Shown here one piece after another: positions 1 to 10,100 of a DNA stretch of 47,388 nucleotides (its first letter is position 1; every line of letters begins with the position of its first letter). Below the pieces are notes generated by a model. That model searched no databases, had not been told where the DNA came from, and saw only the letters and a program-made list of their open reading frames with translations. The position numbers were made by a program, and so were the translations under genes. The stretch is from Rhodocyclales bacterium (GTDB lineage Bacteria > Pseudomonadota > Gammaproteobacteria > Burkholderiales > Rhodocyclaceae): positions 1-47,388 of the forward strand of contig JAPLQX010000020.1 in the NCBI GenBank assembly GCA_026399435.1, in the 5' to 3' direction.

Positions 1-1
1 G

Positions 2-880
2 TTTTCCGCTTTGCGTTATGGGCGAATGTGGGAAAAAATCCCTTCGTCAACGTTAAAGCGCCTAATCCATTTGCTAAGCAACGAAGCGGATAGTGCATCA
101 GTTGGGCTTTTGATCGGCCTCTTTCATGACATCCCATTCACCGCTACTTCACCTTTTGACAGCGCCACTGTTTTTTCTGCACTCCGCAGAGCTATACCAA
201 GCGAAAAAGGATGGAATGATTCACGCGGATACGATTGGCAGAATGCTTGCAAAAAGCTCATTGAATTTGACGACCATTTCGCAATACCGTTGCTGGATGC
301 CTTGTTTACGGAAATGGGGCATCACTACCGATTGAGTTATGACCATTACGTTGAATCCGTAACTTTGGAGTTGGTCAAAGCTGATCCTATCGGTGCATGG
401 CAATTGATTGCGCGACACTTTGAGGCAACGCTGCCTAAGTGGCGATCAGACCTGTTGAGTTGGCTCAAGGGCGGGCTTGCCAGCTTTCACGAGAAGGCGG
501 ATAGCGCTCCCGTTAATTTGCTTCCCGTTGACTCAATAATTTCGTGGATTGATATTGACCCTGTGGCGCGCGCCGGCCTAATCGGTCATTGTGTTCCCGG
601 CACTCTTGATTTGGAAGCGGGCGGAAAATTGTCGATTGCTCTAATTGCAAAGTATCCGGCCATCGACGGGGTAAAGAGCGGTATCAGTGCTGCTTTTCAC
701 TCAGGGGGCTGGACAGGCCCAACTAGCCTTCATCTAAAGAGAAAACGAGAAAAATTACGCGATTGGTTAACACACGGGTTCGAATTCGAGGTGACTCAGT
801 GGATTGAGGCTGAACTTGAATACATAGATAAAGACATTGAGCGTGAGGAAATTGCTGAAGAGCGAACACGATTTGAATGA
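2..880 (+). CDS. Unrecognised protein, C-terminal part (5' end cut by window)
   Basis: The frame is open to the window edge and the first possible start inside is only a TTG, so this is the C-terminal part of a longer protein. About 290 residues are visible, predicted mostly alpha-helical, without transmembrane segments. The last 70 residues contain a Gly-Trp-Thr-Gly-Pro turn followed by a strongly charged helix rich in Glu, Arg and Lys that ends the protein. That layout resembles the tail of large helical-repeat proteins, but I cannot name a family. Base composition is clearly poorer in GC than the lexA region downstream, which suggests acquired DNA. No catalytic motif is visible and function is unknown. 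Confidence 0.6.
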   Translation, partial: FSALRYGRMWEKIPSSTLKRLIHLLSNEADSASVGLLIGLFHDIPFTATSPFDSATVFSALRRAIPSEKGWNDSRGYDWQNACKKLIEFDDHFAIPLLDALFTEMGHHYRLSYDHYVESVTLELVKADPIGAWQLIARHFEATLPKWRSDLLSWLKGGLASFHEKADSAPVNLLPVDSIISWIDIDPVARAGLIGHCVPGTLDLEAGGKLSIALIAKYPAIDGVKSGISAAFHSGGWTGPTSLHLKRKREKLRDWLTHGFEFEVTQWIEAELEYIDKDIEREEIAEERTRFE

Positions 881-1200
881 TGGAATTCAATTTGGGTGCT
901 GTCCAAACAGCCTTCCAACCCCGCCCATCCCAATCACCAACTTCTGCGTCGCATAACAAATGGCCGCTTTCCCAATCTCCGCGTTCCTGCCGAAGGTCTG
1001 CTTCCAGTTTCCTCGACTGTCTCGAATGGGCACGAAGGAGACATCGCTGCTTTCATAGCTTGAACAGGCATGCCCGAAAAGCTACTGCGCCGCAGCATGC
1101 GGCTTGAATGCCAATCACGAGTTCCGGATAGCCCTTCTTGACGTGACCGATTTCGTCCGGCTTGCGGGCTAAGGCTGGCGCTTGCGGAAAATTTACTGTA
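881..1200. other. Intergenic stretch without a supported gene
   Basis: Short open frames occur on both strands but none has a good ribosome binding site, a family signature or consistent codon use. The minus strand contains peptide-like stretches near 950-1150 that could be decayed coding sequence. The 3' end of this stretch holds the upstream part of the lexA promoter. Confidence 0.4.
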
Positions 1201-1216
1201 CTGTATGAAAAAACAG
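1201..1216 (+). promoter_or_regulatory. LexA (SOS) box upstream of lexA-imuA-imuB
   Basis: The 16 bases CTGTATGAAAAAACAG match the CTGT-N8-ACAG LexA operator of gamma- and betaproteobacteria exactly. The box lies 16 bases before the lexA ATG and follows an AT-rich stretch suitable for a promoter, so LexA should repress its own gene and the two mutasome genes behind it. A second box stands before dnaE2. Confidence 0.9.
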
Positions 1217-1232
1217 TCACAGGAGCAAGCCC

Positions 1233-1838
1233 ATGGCCGACGATCTGACATCCCGCCAGCAGGAAATCCTCGATTTCATCCGCAACAGCCTGGAAGTCTT
1301 CAGCGTGCCGCCGACGCGCGCCGAAATCGCCAGCGCTTTCGGTTTCGCTTCGCCCAATGCCGCCGAAGATCATTTGAAGGCGCTGGCGAAAAAGGGTGCG
1401 ATCACGCTGGAGCCCGGTTCCGCGCGCGGCATCCGGCTGGTGGAACAGCTCGGCCTGCCGCTGATCGGCATCGTCGCCGCCGGCAGCCCGCTCTTGGCGG
1501 TCGAGAACCGCCTCGGCCAGTTGCGCATCGATCCCGCGCTATTCACGCCTCGCGCCGATTTTCTGCTGCGCGTGCGCGGCCTGTCGATGATCGAGGCCGG
1601 CATCCTCGACGGCGACCTGCTCGCGGTGCATCGCACCTCCGAAGCGTCCAACGGCCAGATCGTCATCGCGCGGATTGGCGATGAAGTCACCGTCAAGCGC
1701 TTCAAGCGGCGCGGCACCATGGTCGAGCTGATCGCCGAGAACCGCGACTTCGCGCCCATCCTGGTCAATACGCGCAAGGAGCCGCTGACCATCGAAGGTA
1801 TTGCGGTTGGCTTGATCCGGGACGGCCGGACTCTTTAA
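1233..1838 (+). CDS. lexA: LexA repressor (SOS regulon)
   Basis: LexA represses SOS genes by binding CTGT-N8-ACAG boxes and cleaves itself when stimulated by RecA filaments. The 201-residue protein has an N-terminal winged helix (about 1-65) beginning with the typical [12 protein letters not shown] stretch, then the cleavage site Ala83-Gly84 in VAAGSPLLA, the catalytic Ser118 in [15 protein letters not shown] and the catalytic Lys155 in [10 protein letters not shown]. Length and residues are normal for the family. It is the first gene of a unit with imuA, which starts 7 bases after its stop, and it is preceded by its own box. In many proteobacteria such cassettes carry a second lexA (lexA2); whether this is the only copy cannot be judged from the window. 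Confidence 0.95.
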   Translation: MADDLTSRQQEILDFIRNSLEVFSVPPTRAEIASAFGFASPNAAEDHLKALAKKGAITLEPGSARGIRLVEQLGLPLIGIVAAGSPLLAVENRLGQLRIDPALFTPRADFLLRVRGLSMIEAGILDGDLLAVHRTSEASNGQIVIARIGDEVTVKRFKRRGTMVELIAENRDFAPILVNTRKEPLTIEGIAVGLIRDGRTL

Positions 1839-1845
1839 TTGACCC

Positions 1846-2574
1846 ATGAATCCCGCATTGGCACAACTGCTGGAGCGCAGTGACATCCGGCGTGGCGATG
1901 CTTTCGCCGTGGCGCCGGCGCCGACTCTTGCCACCGGTTTTGCCCGGCTCGATGCCGAACTGCCCGGCGGCGGCTGGCCGCGCGGGGCATTGACCGAACT
2001 GCTGCCGGAGCAGACCGGCATCGGCGAACTCGGCTTGTTGCTGCCTGCGCTGGCGGCGCTGACGGCCGCCGGACAAACCGTGGTGTTGATCGCGCCGCCG
2101 CATAGCGCCCATGCGCCGGCCTGGGCCGCTGCCGGCATACGCCTCGACTGCCTGCGCCTGGTGTTTCCAAGCCGGCCGCGCGATGCGCTGTGGGCCGCCG
2201 TCGAGGCCCTGCGCTGCGGCGGCGTGGCAGCCACGCTGCTCTGGCTCGATGCCCTGTTTCGCGCGCAATTGCCGGCCAACAGCCTGCGCCGCCTGCAGGT
2301 GGCGGCGGGCGAGGGCGGCGGCGGGGCTTTTTTCTTTCGTCCCCCGCAGCAGGCGAGAGCGGCTTCGCCCGCGCCCTTGCGCCTGCAGTTGCAGGCCGCG
2401 GGCCGGCAATTGCGCGTGAAGCTTCTCAAGCGGCGCGGGCCGCCGGCGCGGCAGGCCATCCTGCTCGATGTCGCGCGCCCCGCGAGTTTTGTACAGAGCG
2501 TTCCCCATGCTGTGGCTGGCGCTGTATTGCCCGACACGACCGACATCCGACGACGAAGCCGCGTCGCTGCCTGA
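1846..2574 (+). CDS. imuA: ImuA, mutasome accessory protein
   Basis: ImuA is a RecA/SulA-related protein that works with ImuB and the DnaE2 polymerase in damage-induced mutagenesis. The 242-residue product shows the family's opening (TGFARLDAELPGGGWPRGALTELL, residues about 30-53), the hydrophobic core LGLLLPALAAL, and a basic C-terminal half ending in an ILLDVARP-like stretch. There is no complete Walker A motif, as is usual. The start ATG lies 7 bases after lexA, and the 3' end overlaps imuB by 68 bases, so the three genes are one SOS operon. Bases 1904-1929 closely match a dispersed 25-bp repeat of this window, described in the findings. Confidence 0.88.
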   Translation: MNPALAQLLERSDIRRGDAFAVAPAPTLATGFARLDAELPGGGWPRGALTELLPEQTGIGELGLLLPALAALTAAGQTVVLIAPPHSAHAPAWAAAGIRLDCLRLVFPSRPRDALWAAVEALRCGGVAATLLWLDALFRAQLPANSLRRLQVAAGEGGGGAFFFRPPQQARAASPAPLRLQLQAAGRQLRVKLLKRRGPPARQAILLDVARPASFVQSVPHAVAGAVLPDTTDIRRRSRVAA

Positions 2575-3820
2575 AGCATCGGTCGTCCCCGCGACGGCAT
2601 TCCCCACCCCGGTACACGCTTGCTGGGCCGGCCGCTTCACGCCGCATGTCAATCTCGTACCGGATGTGCTGCGCCTCGAAATTGCCGGCAGCCTGCGCCT
2701 GTTCGGCGGCTTGCCGGCGCTGCTGCATCTGGTGCGCGAGGATCTGGCCGCGATGGATCTCCCCGCGCAACTGGCGGTGGCCGCCACGCCGCTGGCTGCG
2801 CTGTGGCTGGCGCGGGCCGGCAGCAGTAACGCCAATGAGGTCGTTTGCCCCGATCTGCCGGCCACGCGCGCCGCTCTCGCGGCGGTGCCGATAAGCGCGC
2901 TGGAACTGGCGCCGCCATTGGCGCGGCGCATCGAAGGCTTCGGCCTGCGCCGCCTCGGCGAGGTGCTGGCCCTGCCGCGCGCGAGCCTCGGCGCGCGCCT
3001 CGGCAAGCCATTTGTCATCGACCTGGCGCGCGCCCTGGGCGAGGTGGCCGATCCGCAAGCCTGCTTCGTTTTTCCCGAGCGTTTCGAGCAGGGGCTGGAA
3101 CTGCCGGCGCCGGTGGAGGCGGCGCCGGTGCTGCTGTTCGCCGCGCGCCGCTTGGTCGCGGCGCTGGCCGGCTGGCTGGCGGCGAGGAACGCGGCAGTGC
3201 GCGCGATCGAATGCGTGATCGATCATGGTCATGGCGTGGTCACCGTGGTACCGCTTGCCTTCAGCGCGCCGGTGCACGCGGCCTACCGCATCGAGCGCGT
3301 GCTCAAGGAGCGGCTCGATGCGCTGGCCCTGTCCGCGCCGGCGCTGGCACTGCGCCTCTGCGCGCGGGAAGCGGAGGCGCGCGAGGATCGCAGCCATGCC
3401 TTGTTCGATGGCGCCGGGCAGCGGCACGAGGCGCTGGCCGATCTCATGGATCGCCTTGCCGCCCGGCTGGGGCCTCAGGCCGTGCAGGGGCTGGCCTGCC
3501 ATGCCGACCACCGGCCCGAACTGGCGAGTCGGGCTAGTTCCGAAAAATCGGCCGCCAATGCGTCGCTGCCTTCGGTTCCGCCGCGCCCGCTGTGGCTGGT
3601 GGAGCCGCCCGAAGCCTTGCGCGAACTCCATGGCCGCCCGCAACGGGCCGGCCCGCTGGCGCTGCTCGCCGGGCCGGAGCGCATCGAATCCGGCTGGTGG
3701 GACGGCGGCGACGCCCGTCGCGATTACTTCATCGCCGTCGATAGCGATCAGCGCTGGCTGTGGATTTTCCGCGATCCGCGCCCGCCCGGCGGGTGGTTCC
3801 TGCATGGGTGGTTTGCCTGA
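2507..3820 (+). CDS. imuB: ImuB, inactive Y-family polymerase of the mutasome
   Basis: ImuB is a catalytically dead Y-family polymerase that bridges ImuA, the beta clamp and DnaE2. I chose the ATG at 2507 because it gives the family's characteristic MLWLALY start; an upstream in-frame ATG at 2468 would add 13 residues inside imuA. Recognisable parts are WAGRFTP, the LEIAGSLRLFGG block (about residues 60-72), a helix-hairpin-helix-like IEGFGLRRLGEVLALPR, and the family's C-terminus with RDYFIAV and PGGWFLHGWFA. The protein is 437 residues. The stretch between the start and WAGRFTP is only about 30 residues, where the family normally has roughly 75-80, so the region with the usual GVRPGM-like motif seems to be missing. 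Confidence 0.88.
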   Translation: MLWLALYCPTRPTSDDEAASLPEASVVPATAFPTPVHACWAGRFTPHVNLVPDVLRLEIAGSLRLFGGLPALLHLVREDLAAMDLPAQLAVAATPLAALWLARAGSSNANEVVCPDLPATRAALAAVPISALELAPPLARRIEGFGLRRLGEVLALPRASLGARLGKPFVIDLARALGEVADPQACFVFPERFEQGLELPAPVEAAPVLLFAARRLVAALAGWLAARNAAVRAIECVIDHGHGVVTVVPLAFSAPVHAAYRIERVLKERLDALALSAPALALRLCAREAEAREDRSHALFDGAGQRHEALADLMDRLAARLGPQAVQGLACHADHRPELASRASSEKSAANASLPSVPPRPLWLVEPPEALRELHGRPQRAGPLALLAGPERIESGWWDGGDARRDYFIAVDSDQRWLWIFRDPRPPGGWFLHGWFA

Positions 3821-4028
3821 TGGCTCACGCGACAAAGCCATCGGTCCACTGCGGTCCGGCAGGCGACCGGTCCACTCACTTCCGGTCCGGGCGGCAGCTG
3901 CTCAACGCGTGAAAATAGAGTGTATCGCCTAGGCCATTAGGGTGCAGGCTCTAGCCCGCTTTACTAGGATGTTCTTGCAGAGGTCGGTCGGGTGACCGAT
4001 CTCAATTACGCAAGCAAAGGAGCCAACC

Positions 4029-4511
4029 ATGTTGCACACTCTCAAAACCGTTCAAAAAAGCCTCGCGAGCCATCAGCTTGCGATCGTCATGCGGGAGGCT
4101 GCAGTCAATGTTTGGTCGGCGAACATGAACGTGATCCATGTGGCCCGCCGCGAAGCCCGGAAGGTCTTCAATGTCCTGGCGCAGAGGACCGAGGTCCTCA
4201 AGCGGCGCAATGTCAAGGCGCTGAAGGTCACCGTCGAAGCCGCGAACGACAAGGTCAATGGGACGTGGACAGCCGTTGAAAAAGTTCTCGATGCGCGTGT
4301 TATTCCGGTGCTCGGCAAGGCAGGTCTCGCCAGCCCGGCGCAGTTTGGCGTCGATCTGGTCGGCAAAGGGCTGGCCAGGGTTTCTGCCCAGGTAGTCGAA
4401 TTGACCCGCGTGCGAAAGGCCGTTGCCCGCAAGCCGGCTGCAAAAAAGATGCCGACGAGGAAGACTGCAAGCAAGCACATCGCCATATCGAAGGCGAGGA
4501 AAGCCGCGTAA
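4029..4511 (+). CDS. Putative phasin (PHA granule-associated protein)
   Basis: Phasins coat polyhydroxyalkanoate granules. This 160-residue protein has an amphipathic helical body with heptad-like spacing (about residues 1-120) and a Lys/Ala/Pro-rich, histone-like tail with KPAAKK. That combination is typical of phasins and of granule proteins that also touch DNA. A good ribosome binding site, AAAGGAG, stands 6 bases before the ATG. About 210 bases of non-coding DNA separate it from imuB, and it is followed by a perfect GC-rich hairpin, so it is probably a single-gene unit. It does not belong to the mutasome functionally. A generic helical basic protein remains possible. Confidence 0.6.
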   Translation: MLHTLKTVQKSLASHQLAIVMREAAVNVWSANMNVIHVARREARKVFNVLAQRTEVLKRRNVKALKVTVEAANDKVNGTWTAVEKVLDARVIPVLGKAGLASPAQFGVDLVGKGLARVSAQVVELTRVRKAVARKPAAKKMPTRKTASKHIAISKARKAA

Positions 4512-4535
4512 GCGACTTCCCGACGCTTGATCCTC

Positions 4536-4556
4536 CAGCCCCGCAATGGGGCTGGG
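4536..4556 (+). terminator. Hairpin downstream of the phasin gene
   Basis: CCAGCCCC and GGGGCTGG form a perfect 8-bp stem around a 5-base loop, 25 bases after the phasin stop. No run of T follows, so termination would be weak or need help. It lies between convergent genes. Confidence 0.5.
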
Positions 4557-4660
4557 TGGGTGGTTCTGTAGTCAGTGGCAGGACTTGCCGCATTCCTGCT
4601 CGTTTACAAGCGCTCCATTCGGTGCCGAATCAGCATCGCCGTTGAGCATGGGGAATGCCG

Positions 4661-6349
4661 CTACTCCTTGTCCTCACCGCGCAGGTCGCGGCGCAGGACC
4701 TTGCCGATCGGCGACTTCGGCAGGACGTCGCGGAACTCGATGTGGCGCGGCCGCTTGTAGCCGGTGAGGTGGGTCTTGCAGTGCTCGATCACGGCTTCCC
4801 TGGTGAGGCTCAGGTCTTTCCTGACGATCACCACTTTCACCGCCTCGCCCGATTTGTCATCGGGCACACCCACCGCCCCGCATTCGAGCACGCCCGGATG
4901 CGTCGCTATCACGCCCTCGATCTCGTTCGGATAGACGTTGAAACCGGATACCAGGATCATGTCCTTCTTGCGGTCGGTGATCGTGACGCAGCCCGTGGCA
5001 TCCAGATGTCCGACGTCGCCCGTCTTCAGCCAGCCGTCCTGCATCACCTTGGCGGTTTCTCCGGGGTTGTTCCAGTAGCCCTTCATCACCTGCGGGCCGC
5101 GCACGCATAGCTCGCCGGTGTACTGCTCGATATCGCCTTCGCCGGTCCATATCGGCAGCTCGTTGAAGCTGCCGTCGCGGATCGACACATCGGTGGAAGG
5201 GAAGGGGAAACCGATGTTGCCGCTCCAGGGTGTATCAAGCGGATTGGCGCAAACGCCGGGCGAGGCCTCGGTCAGGCCGTAGGCTTCGGTGATGTAGTGT
5301 CCGGTCACCTGGTGCCAGTGCCGGGCCACCGACTCCTGCACGGCCGCTCCGCCGCCGACCACGACCTTGAGCGAGGAGAAGTCGATCATGTCGAATCCCG
5401 GCGCATTCAGCAGACCGTTGAACAGCGTATTGACGCCGGTCATGACGCTGGGCTTCCACTGCCCGAATTCCTTCAGCAGCGCCGGCAAGTCGCGCGGGTT
5501 GGTGATGAGCACGATCAGGCTGCCCCACTTCATGAACGACAGCGTCGAGGTCAGGCAGAAGATGTGATACATGGGCAACGGCGCGAGGACGATTTCGGTG
5601 CCTTCCTTGAAGCTCGCCGAGACCCAGATGCCGGTCTGCTCCACATTGGCCAGAATGTTGCGGTGGGTCAGCATGGCTCCCTTCGAGACGCCGGTGGTGC
5701 CGCCGGTGTACTGCAGGAAGGCGACGTCCTCGCGTGTCAGCTCGAGCGGCTCGAACGACCTCGCGGCGCCGCGCGCGAGTGCGCTGCCGAAGCTGACGGC
5801 GCCGTCGATGTGCCACGCGGGCACCATTTTCTTCACCTTCTTGATGACGAAATTGACCAGCCAGCGCTTCGGCCACGGCAGCAGGTCGCCGACCTGCGTG
5901 GTGATGACATGCTCGACCGGCGTGTTCGCGAGCACCTGCTGCAGGATGCTGGCGAAGTTCTCGATAATGACGATGGCCTTGGCGCCGGAGTCCTTCAGCT
6001 GGTGCTCCAGCTCGCGCGGCGTGTACAGCGGATTGACGTTCACCACGATGAAGCCGGCGCGCAGGATGCCGAACAGCGCCGCCGGGTATTGCAGCAGGTT
6101 CGGTGACATGATGGCGACGCGATCGCCCTTGCTCATGCCCGGCAGTCCCTGCAGGAAGGCCGCGAAATCGTGAGACAACTGATCCAGCTCGGCATAGCTT
6201 AGGGTGCGGCCGAGGTTGTGGCAGGCCGGCCGGTCGGCGAACTTGACAGTAATCTTCTCGAACAAGTCCGGGATCGACTTGTACCGGTCGGCGTCGATCT
6301 CGGCGGGCATCCCTTCGGGATAGTTCTCGAGCCAGATTTTCTTCACCAT
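4661..6349 (-). CDS. fadD: Long-chain fatty acid--CoA ligase
   Basis: The enzyme activates fatty acids with ATP and CoA as the entry to beta-oxidation, at the inner face of the membrane. The 562-residue product starts like E. coli FadD (MVKKIWLENYP). It has the AMP-binding P-loop YTGGTTGVSKGAML near residue 212, the YGLTEASP motif, the TGDVGHLDATG hinge region and the C-terminal Lys motif in KSPIGKVLRRDLR. I chose the start at 6349 because a near-perfect AGGAGGAG sits just upstream; the frame stays open 32 codons further but without family similarity. It has no catalytic link to the flanking mutasome genes. Confidence 0.92.
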   Translation of the reverse strand: MVKKIWLENYPEGMPAEIDADRYKSIPDLFEKITVKFADRPACHNLGRTLSYAELDQLSHDFAAFLQGLPGMSKGDRVAIMSPNLLQYPAALFGILRAGFIVVNVNPLYTPRELEHQLKDSGAKAIVIIENFASILQQVLANTPVEHVITTQVGDLLPWPKRWLVNFVIKKVKKMVPAWHIDGAVSFGSALARGAARSFEPLELTREDVAFLQYTGGTTGVSKGAMLTHRNILANVEQTGIWVSASFKEGTEIVLAPLPMYHIFCLTSTLSFMKWGSLIVLITNPRDLPALLKEFGQWKPSVMTGVNTLFNGLLNAPGFDMIDFSSLKVVVGGGAAVQESVARHWHQVTGHYITEAYGLTEASPGVCANPLDTPWSGNIGFPFPSTDVSIRDGSFNELPIWTGEGDIEQYTGELCVRGPQVMKGYWNNPGETAKVMQDGWLKTGDVGHLDATGCVTITDRKKDMILVSGFNVYPNEIEGVIATHPGVLECGAVGVPDDKSGEAVKVVIVRKDLSLTREAVIEHCKTHLTGYKRPRHIEFRDVLPKSPIGKVLRRDLRGEDKE

Positions 6350-6456
6350 GATCTCCTCCTGTTCCTGCCTGGCGCAGATATCTGCCAGGGCACTCGGCAC
6401 TACCGGTGGATCGTCAAGATTGAACCAAGCGCCGGGATTCCGCAAGTCCGGGCGCG

Positions 6457-7068
6457 TTACGTTTTCTGGCGTTCAGGTTTCTGCGCGATGAGTGTGGCGA
6501 AGGACTTGACGCGTCGGTTCGGCGCCTCGAAATCGCGGAATTCGGAATGAATGATCTTCCAGCCCGTAAAGCGGCTTGCCAGTTCGTCCCGCGCGAACAG
6601 GCAGTAATGGCCGGGCTCGAACATGTCGAGATAGGTGGTGCCTTCGACGAGGACATTGATCACCGCGATGCCGCCCGGACGCACGTGCGCCTGCAGCATC
6701 GACAGCACGCGACGGGCCGTCGGGCAGTCGAAGAACATCAGGAGCCCGATGGAGACCACGCAATCGAAGTCTTCGGTGCCCGCGTGATTGCGCAAGTCGG
6801 CTTCGATGGCTTCGATCGGCAGGGCTTCCGCAAGGGCGCGCTGCCGCAGGTGGCTGACGGCGGAGCGGCTGGCATCCATCGCCACCACGGCGCAGCCGCT
6901 CCGCGCGGCGGCAAGCGCAAGATTGCCCATGCCGCAGCCGAAATCGAGCACACGCCCCTTGAGGTGCGGCAGGGCGGCCAGTTCAAAGGGATTCAGCGTG
7001 AAGTCCTGGTCGCGGACCTGCTGCTGGAACTGGCGGTCGAAGAAGGCAATGCTCTTGTTTGTCTTCAT
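6457..7068 (-). CDS. SAM-dependent methyltransferase (class I)
   Basis: The 203-residue protein has the class I Rossmann fold: motif I is VLDFGCGMGNLAL, followed by an acidic loop (VVAMDASRSAV) and motif IV in FDCVVSIGLLMFF. The overall plan resembles TehB-like and other small-molecule methyltransferases; the substrate cannot be read. I prefer the ATG at 7068, since the longer frame begins with TTG at 7101. It runs opposite to dnaE2, and the two 5' ends share the short region that holds the dnaE2 SOS box, so SOS regulation of this gene is possible but not shown. Confidence 0.8.
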   Translation of the reverse strand: MKTNKSIAFFDRQFQQQVRDQDFTLNPFELAALPHLKGRVLDFGCGMGNLALAAARSGCAVVAMDASRSAVSHLRQRALAEALPIEAIEADLRNHAGTEDFDCVVSIGLLMFFDCPTARRVLSMLQAHVRPGGIAVINVLVEGTTYLDMFEPGHYCLFARDELASRFTGWKIIHSEFRDFEAPNRRVKSFATLIAQKPERQKT

Positions 7069-7154
7069 GGCGGGATCTGCGCCGCGGGGCGGGTTGATCA
7101 AATGGCGAATGCAAGTATGCCTGTTGCCCGCAAGATATTCGAGTTTGCGCTAAA

Positions 7155-7170
7155 CTGTATAAAAACACAG
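7155..7170 (+). promoter_or_regulatory. LexA (SOS) box upstream of dnaE2
   Basis: CTGTATAAAAACACAG is an exact CTGT-N8-ACAG LexA operator, ending 14 bases before the dnaE2 ATG. It is nearly identical to the box before lexA, so dnaE2 stays in the SOS regulon although it is no longer next to imuB. Confidence 0.9.
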
Positions 7171-7184
7171 TCATTACCCGAGCC

Positions 7185-10100
7185 ATGTCCTCCCTGCCGG
7201 CCTACGCCGAACTCCACTGCCTTTCCAACTTCAGCTTCCTGCGCGGCGCCTCGCACGCCGAGGAACTGGTGGCGCGGGTTGTGCAGTTGGGCTACACGGC
7301 GCTGGCGATCACCGATGAATGCAGCTTCGCCGGCAGCGTGCGCGCCCATCTGGCGGCGCGGGGCACGGCGCTGCAACTGATTCACGGCACCGAGCTGCAT
7401 CTCGCCTGCGGCATGAAGCTGGTGCTGCTGGCGCAGAACCGCGCCGGCTACGGCAATCTTTCGGCGCTGGTGACGCTGGGCCGCAGACGGGCGGGCAAAG
7501 GCGCCTATCACCTGACGCGCAACGACCTGGCCGGTTGGGATGGCGGTGGTGTGCCGGATTGCCTGGCGCTGTGGGTTCCCGCGGTGGACGCCAAAGCTGC
7601 CGATGCGCACTGGCTGGCCGAACACTTCGCCGGGCGTGCCTGGATCGCTTTCGAACGGCATCTGCGGCCCGACGACCGCGAGCGCCTCGCCGCTTTGCGC
7701 GAACTCGCGGGGTTCGCGCATCTGCCGCTGGTCGCCGCCGGCGACGTGCATATGCATGCGCGTTCGCGGCGGCCGCTGCAGGACGTGCTGGCCGCCTTGC
7801 GCCTCAACACCACGGTGTCGGCTGCAGGCGCAGCGCTGTTTGCCAACGGCGAACGCCACCTGCGCTCGCGTCTGGCTTTGGCGCGCCTGTATCCGCCCGA
7901 ACTGCTGGCCGAGACGCTGAAGATTGCCGCACGCTGCGATTTTTCTTTCGACGAACTGCGCTACGAATATCCCGAAGAAGTCGTGCCGGCAGGCGAAACG
8001 CCGGATTCCTGGCTGCGGAAATTGACCGAGGCCGGTCTCGCGAAACGCTATCCGGTTGGCGTGGCGGACAAGGTAGTGGCGCAGGTCGAACACGAACTGC
8101 GGCTGATCGCCGGGATGGCCTACGCGCCCTATTTCCTCACCGTGCATGACATCGTTGCCTGGGCGCGCGGGGAGGGCATCCTGTGCCAGGGGCGTGGCTC
8201 GGCGGCGAACTCGGCGGTGTGCTACGCCATCGGCATCACCGAGGTTGATCCGGCGCGTTCTGCCATGCTGTTCGAGCGCTTCGTCTCGAAGGAACGCAAC
8301 GAGCCGCCGGACATCGACGTCGATTTCGAGCACCAGCGGCGCGAAGAAGTCATCCAGTACATCTACGCCAAGTACGGTCGCGAGCGCGCCGCGCTGGCCG
8401 CCGCCGTGATCAGCTACCGCACCCGCAGTGCCCTGCGCGATGCGGGGCGGGCGCTGGGTTTTTCGCTGGAAGCCATCGACCGCCTCGCCGGCAATCTGGC
8501 CTGGTGGGACAGGCGCGAGGAGCTGCCGCAACACTTTCTTGAGGCCGGGCTCGATCCAGCCAGCCCGGGCGTGCAGCGCTGGCTGGCGATCGCGCGGATG
8601 CTGATCGGCTTTCCGCGCCACCTGTCGCAGCATGTCGGCGGCTTCGTCATCGCGCGCTCGCGGCTTGATCGCCTGGTGCCGGTGGAAAACGCCGCCATGC
8701 CCGAGCGCACCGTGATTCAGTGGGACAAGGACGACATCGATGCGCTGGGCCTGATGAAGGTTGATGTGCTGGCGCTGGGCATGCTCAGCGCGATACGCCG
8801 CATGCTCGCCGCGGTGGAGCGCCGGCACGGCAGGCCGTTCGCGCTGGCCGACGTGCCGGCCGAGGATGTGGCCACCTACGCCATGGTGTCGCGCGCCGAC
8901 ACGGTTGGTGTATTCCAGATCGAATCGCGCGCGCAGATGGCCATGCTGCCGCGCCTGCGGCCGGCCTGTTTCTACGATCTGGTGATCGAAGTGGCGCTGG
9001 TGCGCCCCGGGCCGATCCAGGGCAACATGGTCCATCCCTACTTGCGGCGGCGGCAGGGCATCGAGCCGGTCAGCTATCCCTCGCCAGCGGTGCGCGGCGT
9101 GCTCGAACGCACGCTGGGCATACCGATATTCCAGGAGCAGGCGATGCAGATCGCCATCGTCGCCGCCGGCTTCACGCCCGGCGAGGCGGACCAGTTGCGT
9201 CGCGCCATGGCCGCCTGGAAAAAGAAAGGCGGACTGGAGCCTTTCCGCGACAAGCTGATCGATGGCATGCGGCAGCGTGGCTACGCCAACGAATTCGCCG
9301 AGGCGCTGTATGCCCAGATCAAAGGCTTCGGCGACTACGGCTTTCCCGAATCGCACGCCGCCAGTTTTGCGCTGCTGGCCTATGTCTCGGCCTGGCTCAA
9401 GCGCCACGAACCGGCGGCTTTTCTGCTCGGGCTGCTCAACTCGCAGCCGATGGGTTTCTATTCCGCCTCGCAACTGGTGCAGGACGCGCGCCGCCATGGC
9501 GTCGAAGTGCGGCCGGTGGATGCCACCGTCAGCGATTGGGAAAGTACGTTGGAGGGTGAAGGACTTTCCTGCGTGCGTCTCGGCCTGCACCAGGTGCGCA
9601 ATCTCGCTTCAGCGGCGGGCGAGCGCATCGTCGCGGCGAAAGCGTGCGCGCCGTTTGCCGACCTCGCCGACCTGGCCCGGCGCGCCGAACTTGCCCGCGC
9701 CGATCTCGATGCGCTGGCCGCCGCCGGCGCGCTGGCGCATCTGGCCGGGCACCGGCGCCAGGCGGCGTGGGCGGCCGCCGCGGTGCCGCTGCAACGCGAT
9801 CTGTTCGCCGGTGTCGCCTTGCGCGAAGAGCTCGTGAGCTTCGCCGCGCCGCGCGAAGGCGAAGACATCGCCGCCGACTACCGCAGCCTCGGCCTCACGC
9901 TTGGCCGCCATCCACTGGCACTGTTGCGCACGCGGCTGGCGGCGAAGCGCTACCTGTCGGCGCTGGACTTGCGCGAGAGCGGCAACAACGCGCTGGTGCG
10001 CTGCGCCGGCCTCGTCACCTGCCGCCAGCGGCCGGGCACCGCCAGCGGCGTCATCTTCGTCACGCTGGAAGACGAAACCGGCTGCGCCAATGTCGTGGTG

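Noticed and set aside
881..1200. Degraded minus-strand gene before lexA
   Set aside because: Some peptide-like stretches appear, but no frame could be joined to a recognisable family.
7098..9590. Long open frame on the strand opposite dnaE2
   Set aside because: It is a GC-codon shadow of dnaE2, rich in His, Arg and Gln without domains.
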